Positions 50,805 to 60,566 are shown, counted from the first letter of the stretch. The stretch: DNA of 64,000 nucleotides from JAAXHB01 sp965214945 (GCA_965214945.1 OZ244029.1:992001-1056000), one strand, 5' to 3'. Notes: generated from the sequence alone by a model not told the origin. Program-made: numbers and translations.

Positions 50805-52091
50805 ATGTCCGCCGCAGCCGCTCGTCGGCATGTGGGCGAGATCCTCGTGGACGACATGACCGACGAAGAGCGTGAGCGCGCCGCTCGCGTGGACCGAGTG
50901 CTACCGGCTCTGGCGGCCGCGGCATCGGAGGCGGACAGAGCCGGCGAATTCCCCTTACAACATGTGCGCACGCTTTCAGACGCCGGGTTGTTGGGCCTCA
51001 ACGTCCCCACCCGCTTCGGAGGACTCGGCGGTGGCCTGCGCGATCTGGCGGCTGCGACCTTCGCCTTGGCCACTGCCTGTCCGTCCACGGCCATCGCCTA
51101 CTTCTTCCAGTGCAGCGGCACCTCGCGGGGCCTTCTGCCGCTGGCAGCGGTCGACGCCGGGTTGTTCGCTCCCGGCGAGATACCCGTAGTTCGCGCTTTC
51201 GCCGAGAAGGTGCTCACGCGGATGGGCTTCGACCGACGCTGGGTGGCCAACTTTGCTAGCGAGTCGGTGAAGGTCAAGAACGCGGCGATAGCAATCGCCA
51301 CGGAGGCGTCGCCAGTCGATGGCGGATGGCTCATAAACGGCGTCAAGTCGTTCGGCTGCGCCACCGGGGTCGCCGATGACTACCTCGTCACGGCCAAGCT
51401 CGCCGGCGGCTCGACCGCTGAGCACTTGGCTGTCTTCCTAATCCCCCGCAACACCCCCGGCGTGTCCAACCGGACCAAGTGGGACGCACTAGGGATGCGG
51501 GCCTCGGCCACCCACGGAATCGTCCTGCGAGACGTCTTCGTGCCCTTTGAACGTGCCCTGACGGTGCCCGGAGTGTTCGTGAAGATGACCCAAGTCAGCC
51601 GTGGCAGCTTCGTCGGTAACCAGGTGGCGCTTTCATCGGTGTATCTCGGCGCCGCCCACGCCGTGTCTGAGTTCGCGCTGAACCACCTTCGCACCACCAC
51701 CTACCACGGCACTGACGAGCCCATCGGCGGCAGCGAGCTGAACAAGCAGCTGATCGGGAACATGCAGGCTTCCATGTCCACGGCCATGCACTGGGCGCGT
51801 CGCCAGCTTCATATCGAGACCTCCGACCCGCCCCTGATGTCCGGTGAGGAGGAGGTGGCGCACTGGCGCATCGCCAAAGGCGAGATCGCCGAGAACTGCT
51901 TCGCTGTGGCCGTGACCGCCCTTAAGGCTTGCGGCACCGCTCAGACCGGCTTCGGCACGCCCGTCTCTCGCGGTTTGAGGGACCTGGCTATGGCCCTCGT
52001 GCAAGGCTTTCCTCCGGAACGGGGCCGTCTCGAGGCGGCCGAATACCTGGTGCGTGGCAAGGAAGGCGACCAGTTCGGAGCGATCTCGTGA
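50805..52091 (+). CDS. Acyl-CoA dehydrogenase family protein
   Basis: Flavoprotein of 428 residues, acyl-CoA dehydrogenase fold with RFGGLGGGLRDLAAATFALATACPSTAIAYFF, a middle domain VNGVKSFGCATGVADDYLV-type strand pair, TKWDALGMRASATHGIVLRDVFVP and a helical C-terminus. The pattern lacks the usual SEPxAGSD segment and recalls the oxygenase-like branch (e.g. flavin monooxygenases of the HpaB/DszC-type) as well as true dehydrogenases. ATG 50805. Preceded by a short duplication (GTCTGCTGATCGTG / GTCTGTGATCGTG). Confidence 0.82.
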   Translation: MSAAAARRHVGEILVDDMTDEERERAARVDRVLPALAAAASEADRAGEFPLQHVRTLSDAGLLGLNVPTRFGGLGGGLRDLAAATFALATACPSTAIAYFFQCSGTSRGLLPLAAVDAGLFAPGEIPVVRAFAEKVLTRMGFDRRWVANFASESVKVKNAAIAIATEASPVDGGWLINGVKSFGCATGVADDYLVTAKLAGGSTAEHLAVFLIPRNTPGVSNRTKWDALGMRASATHGIVLRDVFVPFERALTVPGVFVKMTQVSRGSFVGNQVALSSVYLGAAHAVSEFALNHLRTTTYHGTDEPIGGSELNKQLIGNMQASMSTAMHWARRQLHIETSDPPLMSGEEEVAHWRIAKGEIAENCFAVAVTALKACGTAQTGFGTPVSRGLRDLAMALVQGFPPERGRLEAAEYLVRGKEGDQFGAIS

Positions 52092-52324
52092 TCCGGCGGA
52101 GGTGGTTCTGGGGGCTGACGGGCGCGATGCTGTACCTCACCGGAATGAACGACGAGGCTCTGGGCCGGATCGGGAGCTGGTGGCTCGACCGGCCGTTATG
52201 GCTGCAGGCGGCGATCGTGGCCGCCTTGCTGGCGCTGGCTGTGTGGGTGTCGGTGCGGATCCTGGCCGCTCGGAGGGCTGCCTATGATGCGGCCGTGCGC
52301 GCCGCCGACGGGCTGATGATCTGA
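52088..52324 (+). CDS. Small membrane protein of unknown function
   Basis: Protein of 78 residues from GTG 52088 (GTGA overlap with the preceding stop; its own stop overlaps the next start in TGATG). One clear transmembrane helix at about residues 37-58 (LWLQAAIVAALLALAVWVSV) and a possible weaker one at 5-20, with an Arg-rich N-terminus and cytoplasmic tail. Coupling to the solute-binding protein suggests a role with the importer, but no family was recognised. Confidence 0.7.
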   Translation: MIRRRWFWGLTGAMLYLTGMNDEALGRIGSWWLDRPLWLQAAIVAALLALAVWVSVRILAARRAAYDAAVRAADGLMI

Positions 52325-53673
52325 TGAGGCACATCTCGGTGGCGGTGCTGGCACTGTGCATGTGGGCGGCCGCCTGCGGAGGGTCAGCCGTCGACGACCC
52401 GTCGGCGGGTACGCAGCCGGCCGCCGAAGAGCCTCAACCGACTGACGAAACGCAGCAGCTCGACGAGGATCCGGCCGGGCCCGCCGCCGAGGAGGCCGAG
52501 CCGCTGGTGGTGTCGTTCATCATCACCGACGTCACCATGGTGGCCCAAGGGCTGGGGCTGGACATCCCCGACCAGGGAGACCTGGAAGCGGTGATCGAGG
52601 CGGTCGTCGCCCGCGCCAACGCCGCCGGCGGCGTTGGCGGTCACCCGATCCGGCCCGTCATCCGAGTGTTCAATGCCATCACCGACTCCCCGATCGCCGA
52701 AGAGCAGCTCTGCAACGCCATCACCCAAGACGACCGGGCCGACGTGGTGGTGCTGACCGGCCAGTTCCAGGACAACGCGCGGCCCTGCTATGCCGCTGCC
52801 GGCACGCTGATGCTCGACGTCACGCTGTTCCCGGTCGATCGTCGGGGATATGAGGAGTTCGCCCCCCTTCTGTGGTCGCCGTTGCTGCCGAGCTACGACG
52901 ATCTGGTTGATGGTTTGGCGCGGTCGCTGGAGTCCTCGGATTGGTTCGAAGGTGCCACCGTCGGAGTCGTAGGCATCGGCAGCGACATGAACCGCCGGAT
53001 TCTTGAGCAGACCCTGCTGCCTCGGCTCGACGGCGCCGGAGTCGAGGTGGCGTCGCTCAACTGGGTCGATCCCACCGACGCCACCACCCTCGAGGCTGGT
53101 CAGCAGCAGGCGATTCTCGACTTCAAGACGGCCGGCGTGGACAAGGTGATCGTGTTGGGAGGCTCCCGGTTGTTGCCCTGGATGATGGAGATCGGCGCCG
53201 CCCAGAACTTCGCGCCCGCCTACGCCATGACGAGTTATGACAGCCCCGAGTTCAACGTCCGCAACACCCCAGAGCTGATGAATGGCTCATTGGGCATCTC
53301 CGTGCTGCCCGGCTGGGACACACCCGAGGATCAGTACCCGTCCCCGGCCAACGAGTCCGAAGCGCTGTGCCTGGACATCTTCTCCGGGGCCGGGGTCACC
53401 TACGAGAGTCGGGCCAATGCTCGCTCCGCGCTGCTCTACTGCGACGCGGTAAGGCTTCTGCAACTCGCCGGCGAGCACACCATCTCGCTAAGCCCGGCCG
53501 ACATCGGCTCGGCCCTTTGGGAAGTCGGTGACCAGTTCGAATCCGCCAGCGTCTATTCGGTTGCCTTCACAGAAGGCAGCTACACGGGAGGCGCCGGCTA
53601 CCGCGTCTTCGCCTTTGACGAATCGTGTGAGTGCATGGCCATACGGGGTGACACCGTCTCCTTCCGGGGCTGA
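52324..53673 (+). CDS. Branched-chain-type ABC solute-binding lipoprotein
   Basis: Extracellular binding protein of the LivJ class, 449 residues. Lipobox AAAC (Cys18) after a short signal sequence, then an acidic Pro/Glu/Asp-rich linker. The periplasmic-binding fold shows AVVARANAAGGVGGHPIRPVI near residue 95 and the hinge-type segments VLTGQFQDNARPCYAAAG and ALLYCDAVRLLQLAG. It delivers substrate to the permease fusion at 55825. Ligands of this class include amino acids, aromatic acids and amides. Confidence 0.9.
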   Translation: MRHISVAVLALCMWAAACGGSAVDDPSAGTQPAAEEPQPTDETQQLDEDPAGPAAEEAEPLVVSFIITDVTMVAQGLGLDIPDQGDLEAVIEAVVARANAAGGVGGHPIRPVIRVFNAITDSPIAEEQLCNAITQDDRADVVVLTGQFQDNARPCYAAAGTLMLDVTLFPVDRRGYEEFAPLLWSPLLPSYDDLVDGLARSLESSDWFEGATVGVVGIGSDMNRRILEQTLLPRLDGAGVEVASLNWVDPTDATTLEAGQQQAILDFKTAGVDKVIVLGGSRLLPWMMEIGAAQNFAPAYAMTSYDSPEFNVRNTPELMNGSLGISVLPGWDTPEDQYPSPANESEALCLDIFSGAGVTYESRANARSALLYCDAVRLLQLAGEHTISLSPADIGSALWEVGDQFESASVYSVAFTEGSYTGGAGYRVFAFDESCECMAIRGDTVSFRG

Positions 53674-53674
53674 C

Positions 53675-55828
53675 ATGCGCAGAGGCGTGCGGGCCGTGGC
53701 GGCGCGGCTGGCGGGTCTAGCAGCGCGGGGCGGGGCGCAAGAAGTTGACATGCGGGCCGTGCTGGCGCGGCTGGCGGGCCCCGGCCTCGTGGCCGTAGCG
53801 ATGGGCGCGGCGGCGGCCCGGCTGATTCTGCGGACGGGCAATGCCGCTGCAGGCGCCGACATCGCCCCCGGGGGCGTCGCGCTCGCAGGCGGGGGCACAG
53901 CGGTGCTGATGGCCGCCGTCGCGGCGGCAGTTGCTGTCGTCACCGCCCGGCTGGCCGGTTACGTTCCCGGGGCCTGGCTGACCGGAGGCGGCGCCGTCTG
54001 CGCTGGTGCGGGGTTGTGGGCTGCCGCGGGCGCTTCCGGTGGCGCCGCACAGACCGCAGCGCTGATCCTGACCGCAGCCGGATTCGTGCCCGCGCTTGGG
54101 TTGCTAAGGGTGATGATCACCGAGAGCGCCGAAGCGCTGAGCCCCCTCGGGCGCTTGTGGCCCGCACGTGACGAAGACGGCCACGAGATCCGCTACGCGC
54201 TTTACAGTTGGCACTGGGCGGCGGTGACCATAGGCGGCGGGTGCACCCTCGCGTTGTCGATGCTCCACCCCGTCGCCCCCCACACCGTTCTGCGGGTTTG
54301 CGGCATCACTGCCGCGGCCGGCGGTCTGCTCACGCTGCTGCGCCCGCCGCCGCGCCCCGTCGGCACCCGCGACGGGGTCGCGGTTCTCGACGGGCCGTGG
54401 GCAAGGCGCAGCATCGCCGCCGCCTTCGGACTCGGGGCGCTCTTCGCTGGCGGTGCCGGTCCGGGCCAGGGGCTGCTGTGGAGCGAATGGCAGCGCAGCC
54501 CGCGAGGAGTGGCAGGCGTCATGGCGACCGCGGTCGCCGGGGCTGCAGTAGCGGTGGTCTTTGGACGCTGGTTCCATCACCTCGACCGTCGCCGGGGCGC
54601 GGCACGGGCCGGCGCGGCGGGTGCCCAACTGATGATCGGCGGGGGAGCTGCGTTGCTCGGGGCGCTGTCGTTCACCTACATCGGCCTGATCGCGTGTTGG
54701 GCATTGGCTTGCGGCGCGCTGGCGCTTGCCGCCGCGGGGCTGGATGCAGCGACCTGGGCCGGGATGCGTCCTTCTGTCCGGCCAACGGTGGCGGCCCGCC
54801 AGGTCGCCGGTTTCGCTCTCGGGGCCTGCCTGGCAGCAGCGCTGGCGGCTGGCCCTCTCGCCGGCCGCCACGACCAAATGAAGACGGCCGCTATGTCGTT
54901 GCCCTGCATCGTCGTCGGGTACCGGATGGCTCGTCGCTGTCCCCCCGTAGAGAAACCGGGTCCCACGCGGCGGGCTTGGGAGCGCTCCGTGCCTCGGCGT
55001 GTCGCGCCTGACCCCGGTGCTCCTTTGCTGCAGCTTGTAGAGATGGGCGTGGCCTACGACGATGTCCAAGTGGTGTTCGGTGCGAACCTCATCGTCAACC
55101 AAGGCCAGATCGTGGCTCTGTTGGGCACCAACGGCGCAGGCAAGACCACCACGCTGAGAGCCATCTCGGGCCTCGAGCCGGTATGCGCCGGGCGGATCCG
55201 CTACCGCGGGCTCGACATCACCCGCACTCCGCCCACCTGGCGCGTGGGGATGGGGCTGCACCAGATCGTCGGCGGCGAGGCAGTAGCCACCGGTCTCACC
55301 GTCGAGGACAACCTGCGCCTCTTCTCCCACAGCGTGATCGGGCCCCGGGCTGACGCCGGGATCGCGGCTGCGCTCAGGCGGTTCCCTCGGCTGGAGGAGC
55401 GCAGATCGCAGAGCGCCGCGACCCTGTCGGGAGGCGAGAAGCAGATGCTCGCTCTGGCTAAGGCGTTCATCGTGAAGCCGCGGCTGCTCATGATCGACGA
55501 GTTCTCCCTGGGGCTAGCCCCGGCTCTGGTGGCGGAGCTGGTGCCCGTCGTGCGCAGCATTGCTGATCGGGGAGCGGCAGTCCTGCTCGTCGAGCAGTCG
55601 ATTAACGTGGTCTACGGTCTGGCCGACTACGCCTACGTGATGGATAAGGGTGAGATCCGCAGCGAGGGGCCGACAGCCGACTGGGAGATGACGGGCGACC
55701 TGGTTCGCTCGGTGTACCTGGCAGGCTCCCGTGACCTAGCAGGCTCCCGCAACCGGATGAATTCTCCCATGCGGGCAGATCCCCTGCGCCCGGAGAACTC
55801 CGGCAAGATGCTCGAACAACCGCAGTGA
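53675..55828 (+). CDS. Membrane domain fused to a LivF-type ATPase
   Basis: Polypeptide of 717 residues. Residues 1-440 are a multi-pass Ala/Gly-rich membrane domain (about ten or more hydrophobic segments, MFS-like in look but without a motif I recognise); residues 448-690 are a LivF-type ABC ATPase with Walker A GTNGAGKTT (~484), signature LSGGEKQM, Walker B LLMIDEFSLGLAP and H-loop-region LLVEQS. The C-terminus has a short in-frame duplication (LAGSRDLAGSRN). LivF normally stands alone at ~235 residues, so the fused membrane part is unusual and may anchor the ATPase or form part of the channel. Confidence 0.82.
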   Translation: MRRGVRAVAARLAGLAARGGAQEVDMRAVLARLAGPGLVAVAMGAAAARLILRTGNAAAGADIAPGGVALAGGGTAVLMAAVAAAVAVVTARLAGYVPGAWLTGGGAVCAGAGLWAAAGASGGAAQTAALILTAAGFVPALGLLRVMITESAEALSPLGRLWPARDEDGHEIRYALYSWHWAAVTIGGGCTLALSMLHPVAPHTVLRVCGITAAAGGLLTLLRPPPRPVGTRDGVAVLDGPWARRSIAAAFGLGALFAGGAGPGQGLLWSEWQRSPRGVAGVMATAVAGAAVAVVFGRWFHHLDRRRGAARAGAAGAQLMIGGGAALLGALSFTYIGLIACWALACGALALAAAGLDAATWAGMRPSVRPTVAARQVAGFALGACLAAALAAGPLAGRHDQMKTAAMSLPCIVVGYRMARRCPPVEKPGPTRRAWERSVPRRVAPDPGAPLLQLVEMGVAYDDVQVVFGANLIVNQGQIVALLGTNGAGKTTTLRAISGLEPVCAGRIRYRGLDITRTPPTWRVGMGLHQIVGGEAVATGLTVEDNLRLFSHSVIGPRADAGIAAALRRFPRLEERRSQSAATLSGGEKQMLALAKAFIVKPRLLMIDEFSLGLAPALVAELVPVVRSIADRGAAVLLVEQSINVVYGLADYAYVMDKGEIRSEGPTADWEMTGDLVRSVYLAGSRDLAGSRNRMNSPMRADPLRPENSGKMLEQPQ

Positions 55829-58650
55829 GCGGCTACGACCTCACCGGCCCCGTCGTGGCACTCGGGGCGCTCACAGGGCTGGGCTACGCGTTGCTCGGCG
55901 TGGGCCTGGTCCTCACCTACCGCTCCAGCAAGATCATCAACTTTGCCCACGGCGCGGTCGGCCTATTCGCGGCTGCCGTCTTCGCCGTAGTGGTGAACCG
56001 CTACCGGGTGCCGTACCTGCTCGGGTTCCCGGCGGCTCTGCTGTTCGGGGCACTCGTTGGCGCGGCGCTGGAAAGGCTGATCGTCCGCCGGCTCGCCGCC
56101 GCGCCTCGGGTTCTGGCCATGATCGCCACCCTGGGAGTGGGCGAAGCCCTCCTGCTGCTGTCGCTCTCGTTCCAATCGGGCGGCCTGGGAGGCCGCACCT
56201 TCCCCCAGCCTCCGCTCTTTCCCGAGTTCGACGCAGGGCCGCTGTTCATCAGCCGTTCGCTGTCGGCGCTGGTGATCCTTACTCCGGTCATGATGGGCGC
56301 GCTGGGCTTCTTCCTCTTCAAGTCGCGCTATGGCGTGGCCATGCGTGGCGCGGCGTCCAACCCCGACGCGGCGACGCTTGCCGGGGCCGCGCCTCAGAAC
56401 ATGGCCATGCTGGCCTGGGCGCTGGCCGGCGCCGTCGCCGCGTTCTCGGCGCTGTTGATCTTGCCTTCGAAGGGAGCTGTCACGCCCGACTCGCTAGGCC
56501 TGGGGTTGCTGCTGCGCGGGCTGGCAGCCGCGGCCCTGGCCCGTTTCACCAGCCTGCCGTTCGCTTTCGCGGCCGGCGTGGGGCTGGGAGTCGTCGAAGC
56601 CGTCTTCGCGTCCAATCCTGACGCCACCGGCCATTTCGAAGTGGCCGTATTCGTGCTCGTGTTCATCGGGGTCGGCCTGCAGTCCCGTTTCCGCCGCGCT
56701 CGAGCTGCGGAGGACCGGTGGGCCGAACTGTCGCCGGCGCCTCAGATCCCGGATGCCTACAAACAGCTTCGGCTCATCCGCTGGGCGCCCGTCGTCGTGG
56801 CTGCGCTGGCCGTCGCGGTGGCCGCCCTGCTGCCCGCTTGGATCTCCAACCAGCACGCTTTCGTCCTGGCCGTCGTGTTCGGCTTCGCGGCGGTAGCCGT
56901 ATCGGTGAGCTTCCTCACAGGCATCGGCGGGCAGCTCTCCCTAGGACAGCTCGCCTTCGGCGCGGTCGGCGCGCTGGCAGCCGTTCCCACTCTCGAAGCC
57001 ACCGGAAGTCTCGCGCTGTCCATGCTCGCTGCGGCGCTCGCGGGCGGGCTGGCCGCCGCTGCCGTAGGGCTCTCGGCACTGCGCGTCCGTGGCCAGCTTC
57101 TCGGGGTCGCCACACTGGCTTTTGCTCTCATGGCCTCCAGCTGGCTGCTGCGACAAGACTGGGCCTTCGCGCGCTCCGGCGTGTCGGCGCCGCCTCGACG
57201 CCTCTTTGGCATGGAGCTAACCACGTCCCGCTCCTACTATTACGTCGCTCTCGTCGTCTTCTTGTTGGCTGCGGCCGGTGCCGCCACGGCGCGAAGGTCG
57301 CGTTTCGGGCACCAGCTTCGGGCCGTTCGCGACAACGAGGACGCGGCCCGGGCACTGCGGACCCGAGCCACGATGGTCAAGCTCGGCTCGTACGCGACGG
57401 CGGGGGTGTTGGCAGGACTGGGTGGTTCCGTTGTCGCCTTCGCCAGCACGCATATATCAGCGGCGCTGTTCACTCCTCGAGGCAGCGTGGACGCCGTGTC
57501 CATCGCCGTCATCGGCGGGCTGGGCGGGTCGATCGGGCCGCTGCTCGGATCACTGTACCTGATCGGCATCCCCCGACTGTTCGACCTGGATCTGACGGCG
57601 CTGGCAGCCTTGAACGCAGCATGGCTCATCCTGATCCTGGAAGAACCGCGTGGGCTGTCAGCCCTGCTCACCAGGGTGCGCGACGGCTACTGCGACGCAG
57701 CGGCGCGCTTGTGCGGCGTCGATCCGGTCGGCCCTAAAGCCCTGTCCGAGCCGGTGCCAAGTCCCACCATTGCCGGCCCGGCTCTGCTCAGCGGCGCCGA
57801 CCCGCCCCGCCCAGCCGCTGTACCCGCCTCTGGTGGTGGCGCCGGCCCGGACCACCCTGCCGCTGTCGCCGCTTCAACTAGCGGCGCCCACCCGCCCCGC
57901 CCTGTGGCGGGTCTAAAGCTGGCTGCGGCTAAGCACCAGGCCGTCACCGAAACACTGCTGACGGTGGAAGGCCTCTCCAAGAGCTTCGGCGGCACTCGGG
58001 CCGTCCACAACGTGAGCTTTTCGGTAGCGCCAGGGGATCGTCTCGGCGTCATCGGGCCCAACGGCGCCGGCAAGACGACGCTGTTCGATCTAATCAGCGG
58101 CTTCGTCCGCCCTGACTCCGGCGTCGTGCGCTTCGACGGACGCGACATCTCCTCGCATCCGCCGGAGCGCCGCAGCCGCTTGGGACTGGTGCGCTCATTC
58201 CAGAACGCCCGGCTGTTTCCGACTATGACGGTTCTGGAGACCGTCGAGCTGGCCGCCTCGGCCAACCCGGCGCGGCCCGACCCCGCCGAGATGTTGCACG
58301 CCTTTGGCCTCGGGGCCAACGTATTGCGGCCGTTGAGCACCCTGCCCACAGGTACGCGGCGGCTTGTCGAGCTGGCCGCGACCGTGGCGCTGCATCCTCG
58401 CCTTCTGTTGCTCGACGAGCCGTCCGCGGGAGTCACCCAGGCCGAAACCGAGCAACTGGCCGCACTGCTCGACCGAATCGCCGATGATCACGAAATGACT
58501 TTCGTGATCATCGAGCACGATGTGGCGCTTCTCACCGAGGTGTGTGACCGGATGATGGCCCTGGAGGTGGGCGAGGTCGTCGCACAAGGAACCCCGGCCG
58601 AGGTGACAGCCCACCCCGAGGTGATCCGCGCCTACCTGGGAGACGCCTGA
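55825..58650 (+). CDS. LivH-LivM-LivG triple fusion transporter
   Basis: Polypeptide of 941 residues combining both permeases and one ATPase of a branched-chain-type importer. LivH region about 1-290 (GLGYALLGVGLVLTYRSSKIINFAHGAVG), LivM region about 320-620 (FLTGIGGQLSLGQLAFGAVG, RDNEDAARALRTRATMVKLGSYATAGVLAGLGG, GGLGGSIGPLLGS), a Pro/Ala-rich linker 635-705, then LivG-type ATPase 710-941 (GPNGAGKTTLFDLISGF, LPTGTRRLVELAATVALHPRLLLLDEPSAGV). The signature reads LPTGTRR instead of LSxGxQR. Overlaps the previous gene by 4 bp (GTGA). Confidence 0.92.
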   Translation: MSGYDLTGPVVALGALTGLGYALLGVGLVLTYRSSKIINFAHGAVGLFAAAVFAVVVNRYRVPYLLGFPAALLFGALVGAALERLIVRRLAAAPRVLAMIATLGVGEALLLLSLSFQSGGLGGRTFPQPPLFPEFDAGPLFISRSLSALVILTPVMMGALGFFLFKSRYGVAMRGAASNPDAATLAGAAPQNMAMLAWALAGAVAAFSALLILPSKGAVTPDSLGLGLLLRGLAAAALARFTSLPFAFAAGVGLGVVEAVFASNPDATGHFEVAVFVLVFIGVGLQSRFRRARAAEDRWAELSPAPQIPDAYKQLRLIRWAPVVVAALAVAVAALLPAWISNQHAFVLAVVFGFAAVAVSVSFLTGIGGQLSLGQLAFGAVGALAAVPTLEATGSLALSMLAAALAGGLAAAAVGLSALRVRGQLLGVATLAFALMASSWLLRQDWAFARSGVSAPPRRLFGMELTTSRSYYYVALVVFLLAAAGAATARRSRFGHQLRAVRDNEDAARALRTRATMVKLGSYATAGVLAGLGGSVVAFASTHISAALFTPRGSVDAVSIAVIGGLGGSIGPLLGSLYLIGIPRLFDLDLTALAALNAAWLILILEEPRGLSALLTRVRDGYCDAAARLCGVDPVGPKALSEPVPSPTIAGPALLSGADPPRPAAVPASGGGAGPDHPAAVAASTSGAHPPRPVAGLKLAAAKHQAVTETLLTVEGLSKSFGGTRAVHNVSFSVAPGDRLGVIGPNGAGKTTLFDLISGFVRPDSGVVRFDGRDISSHPPERRSRLGLVRSFQNARLFPTMTVLETVELAASANPARPDPAEMLHAFGLGANVLRPLSTLPTGTRRLVELAATVALHPRLLLLDEPSAGVTQAETEQLAALLDRIADDHEMTFVIIEHDVALLTEVCDRMMALEVGEVVAQGTPAEVTAHPEVIRAYLGDA

Positions 58651-58683
58651 TCTGGCCGGGTTGCGGCGCGGGCCTTGCGCCGT

Positions 58684-60093
58684 CTATGTGTCGATCAGCC
58701 AGGCGAGCATTGCCGCTGGGAATGCGATCAGCTCCGGGTCTGAAGGGTCTAGCTCGGTGCGGGTGGCCACAAGCCCGCGCCATCGCGACGCTTGCAGCGT
58801 TCGGCCCGTCCGTTTGCGCCAACGGCCGTCCGTGAACTTCGACTCGATGGCCAGGCCACCCAAGTCAGGCCCCACGAAGTCGATCTCGGCGTTCGTCTTC
58901 GTGCGATGGAACAACACCCGGTCAAAACTCATGTAACGGCCACCGTCGTCTCGCTCCAAGCTGCGAAGCAGCGCCATGCCCAACTGCTGCTCCGACATTG
59001 CGGTGTCGTCCACGACGCTGCCGGACGCAAGCCTTGCATACACCGGGTCGGTGAAGTAGATTTTTTCTTGAGCACGGAGCTGCGGCTTCATGGCCTGCTC
59101 TTTGTAGGCAGGCCACACGATGAACGACTCTCGCAGATCGTCGATACGCCGCAGGGCCGTTTGCGACGACACATCGATATTGACCTCACGTGCGATGCGG
59201 GCTTTGTTGACAGGCGATCCCAGTCCGGCGGCAAGTTGCCGCAGCAACTCCTCCGTCTGCAGATCCGAAAACCGTGCTCTCTGGAACGCATCCCCGCTGA
59301 TCACACCCTGCAGAGACTCCTGAAGCGCCCGATCCGGCTGTCGGTCGTTGATGTGGCTGGCCACAGACTGCGGGAACCCACCCACAGTCAGGTAGGCGTC
59401 CCAAGTCGCCACCAGTTCGTGAAGCCAGGGCGCCAGGCGATAGGCCGCGTCCTTGAGGCGCTTGGGAGTGAGATCCGCCACCGATCGGGGTCCAACATCG
59501 GTGGGCATCGGCTCGGTGGAGACAAGCTCGGCGAAGGTGCGGAACCCGATGGGTAGCATCACACGGTTGGGTTTGGCCGCACGGCCCCTGCGTCCGGCCA
59601 GATCAGCAATTGACTCGCGAAGCTTCGACGACGACGAACCCGTGAGCACTACCGTGTCGAACCCGAATTGAGAGTCATTGTCGCGCAGCCACTTGATGCG
59701 AGCAGGCCAGTTGTCTGCGATGGATGTGATCTCGTCGATGAACCACCAGCGATGCTGCCTGGTCGGCATTAGCTGATCTGCGGCCCCGACAAGCCGGTCT
59801 AGGTCACTGGCAGACCAGCCGTCCACTGGCATATGGATTATGGAGCGAGGATCGATGCCGTCGGCGATCAGTCCTTTGATGGTGAGTTTCAGTTCCACTG
59901 ACTTGCCCACGCGGCGGGGGCCTCGCAGGACGTAGAGCCCGCCTCGGGTCAGGTCGGCCAGCACCTTGGAGGAGTATTCGAACGGGGCTTCGTCGGCTCT
60001 GCGCAGGTCGTGGTCCCGTTTGGGCCAACCTGCAGGATCACGCCACCACCGGCTGGATTCGGCACATTTCTGTTGAATTTCTCCTGTTTTCAC
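58684..60093 (-). CDS. AAA ATPase with DUF4143-like C-terminus
   Basis: ATP-binding protein of 469 residues. Walker A GPRRVGKS (58-65) and Walker B RWWFIDE (115-121), sensor region VVLTGSSSSKL, followed by a DUF4143-type C-terminal part (TDPVYARLAS, FHRTKTNAEIDFV, restriction-nuclease-like fold with E-x-K: IESKF). Such proteins are widespread, variably distributed and of unknown role, often in mobile or defence contexts. GTG start at 60093. It does not belong to the metabolic operons, and a perfect tandem array lies directly upstream. Confidence 0.85.
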   Translation of the reverse strand: MKTGEIQQKCAESSRWWRDPAGWPKRDHDLRRADEAPFEYSSKVLADLTRGGLYVLRGPRRVGKSVELKLTIKGLIADGIDPRSIIHMPVDGWSASDLDRLVGAADQLMPTRQHRWWFIDEITSIADNWPARIKWLRDNDSQFGFDTVVLTGSSSSKLRESIADLAGRRGRAAKPNRVMLPIGFRTFAELVSTEPMPTDVGPRSVADLTPKRLKDAAYRLAPWLHELVATWDAYLTVGGFPQSVASHINDRQPDRALQESLQGVISGDAFQRARFSDLQTEELLRQLAAGLGSPVNKARIAREVNIDVSSQTALRRIDDLRESFIVWPAYKEQAMKPQLRAQEKIYFTDPVYARLASGSVVDDTAMSEQQLGMALLRSLERDDGGRYMSFDRVLFHRTKTNAEIDFVGPDLGGLAIESKFTDGRWRKRTGRTLQASRWRGLVATRTELDPSDPELIAFPAAMLAWLIDT

Positions 60094-60162
60094 AGTGTTC
60101 CTCGCTCGGCCCCGTCAGTTCGGCTTCCCCAGTTGCTCCTAGCGTTCTGGCTAATCGCGCAC

Positions 60163-60483
60163 TATGTGGACAAAATACTATATCTAAACATCCATCACGT
60201 GGACGAAATACTATATCTAAACATCCATCACGTGGACGAAATACTATATCTAAACATCCATCACGTGGACGAAATACTATATCTAAACATCCATCACGTG
60301 GACGAAATACTATATCTAAACATCCATCACGTGGACGAAATACTATATCTAAACATCCATCACGTGGACGAAATACTATATCTAAACATCCATCACGTGG
60401 ACGAAATACTATATCTAAACATCCATCACGTGGACGAAATACTATATCTAAACATCCATCACGTGGACGAAATACTATATCTA
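60163..60483. repeat. Perfect 33-bp tandem array, nine units plus a degenerate one
   Basis: Fills most of the 473-bp gap between genes at 60093 and 60567 (both minus strand). Nine identical 33-bp units (60184-60480) follow a diverged partial unit (from about 60163). Each unit is AT-rich against the GC-rich background and contains CACGTG and ATACTATAT; on the minus strand each shows TATAGT preceded by TTTAGA. The plus strand has an open frame with the 11-residue repeat LNIHHVDEILY, but no ribosome-binding site or credible start, so coding is doubtful. No spacers, hence not a CRISPR. Possible iteron-like protein-binding array or minisatellite upstream of the ATPase gene. Confidence 0.9.
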
Positions 60484-60566
60484 AGCGCTTGATTTGGATG
60501 GGTTGGCGGCCGCTCGCGGGCCGCGTGAGATCAACACCGTAGATCTACGGCATCAGGCCGAGGGTG

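Noticed and set aside
60163..60483. CRISPR array
   Set aside because: Units follow each other directly without variable spacers and no cas gene is present.
60010..60492. Open frame of 160 residues containing nine LNIHHVDEILY repeats, as a repeat protein
   Set aside because: The frame stays open only because the DNA unit is 33 bp; there is no ribosome-binding site, no credible start and no similarity outside the repeat, so it is treated as a non-coding tandem array.
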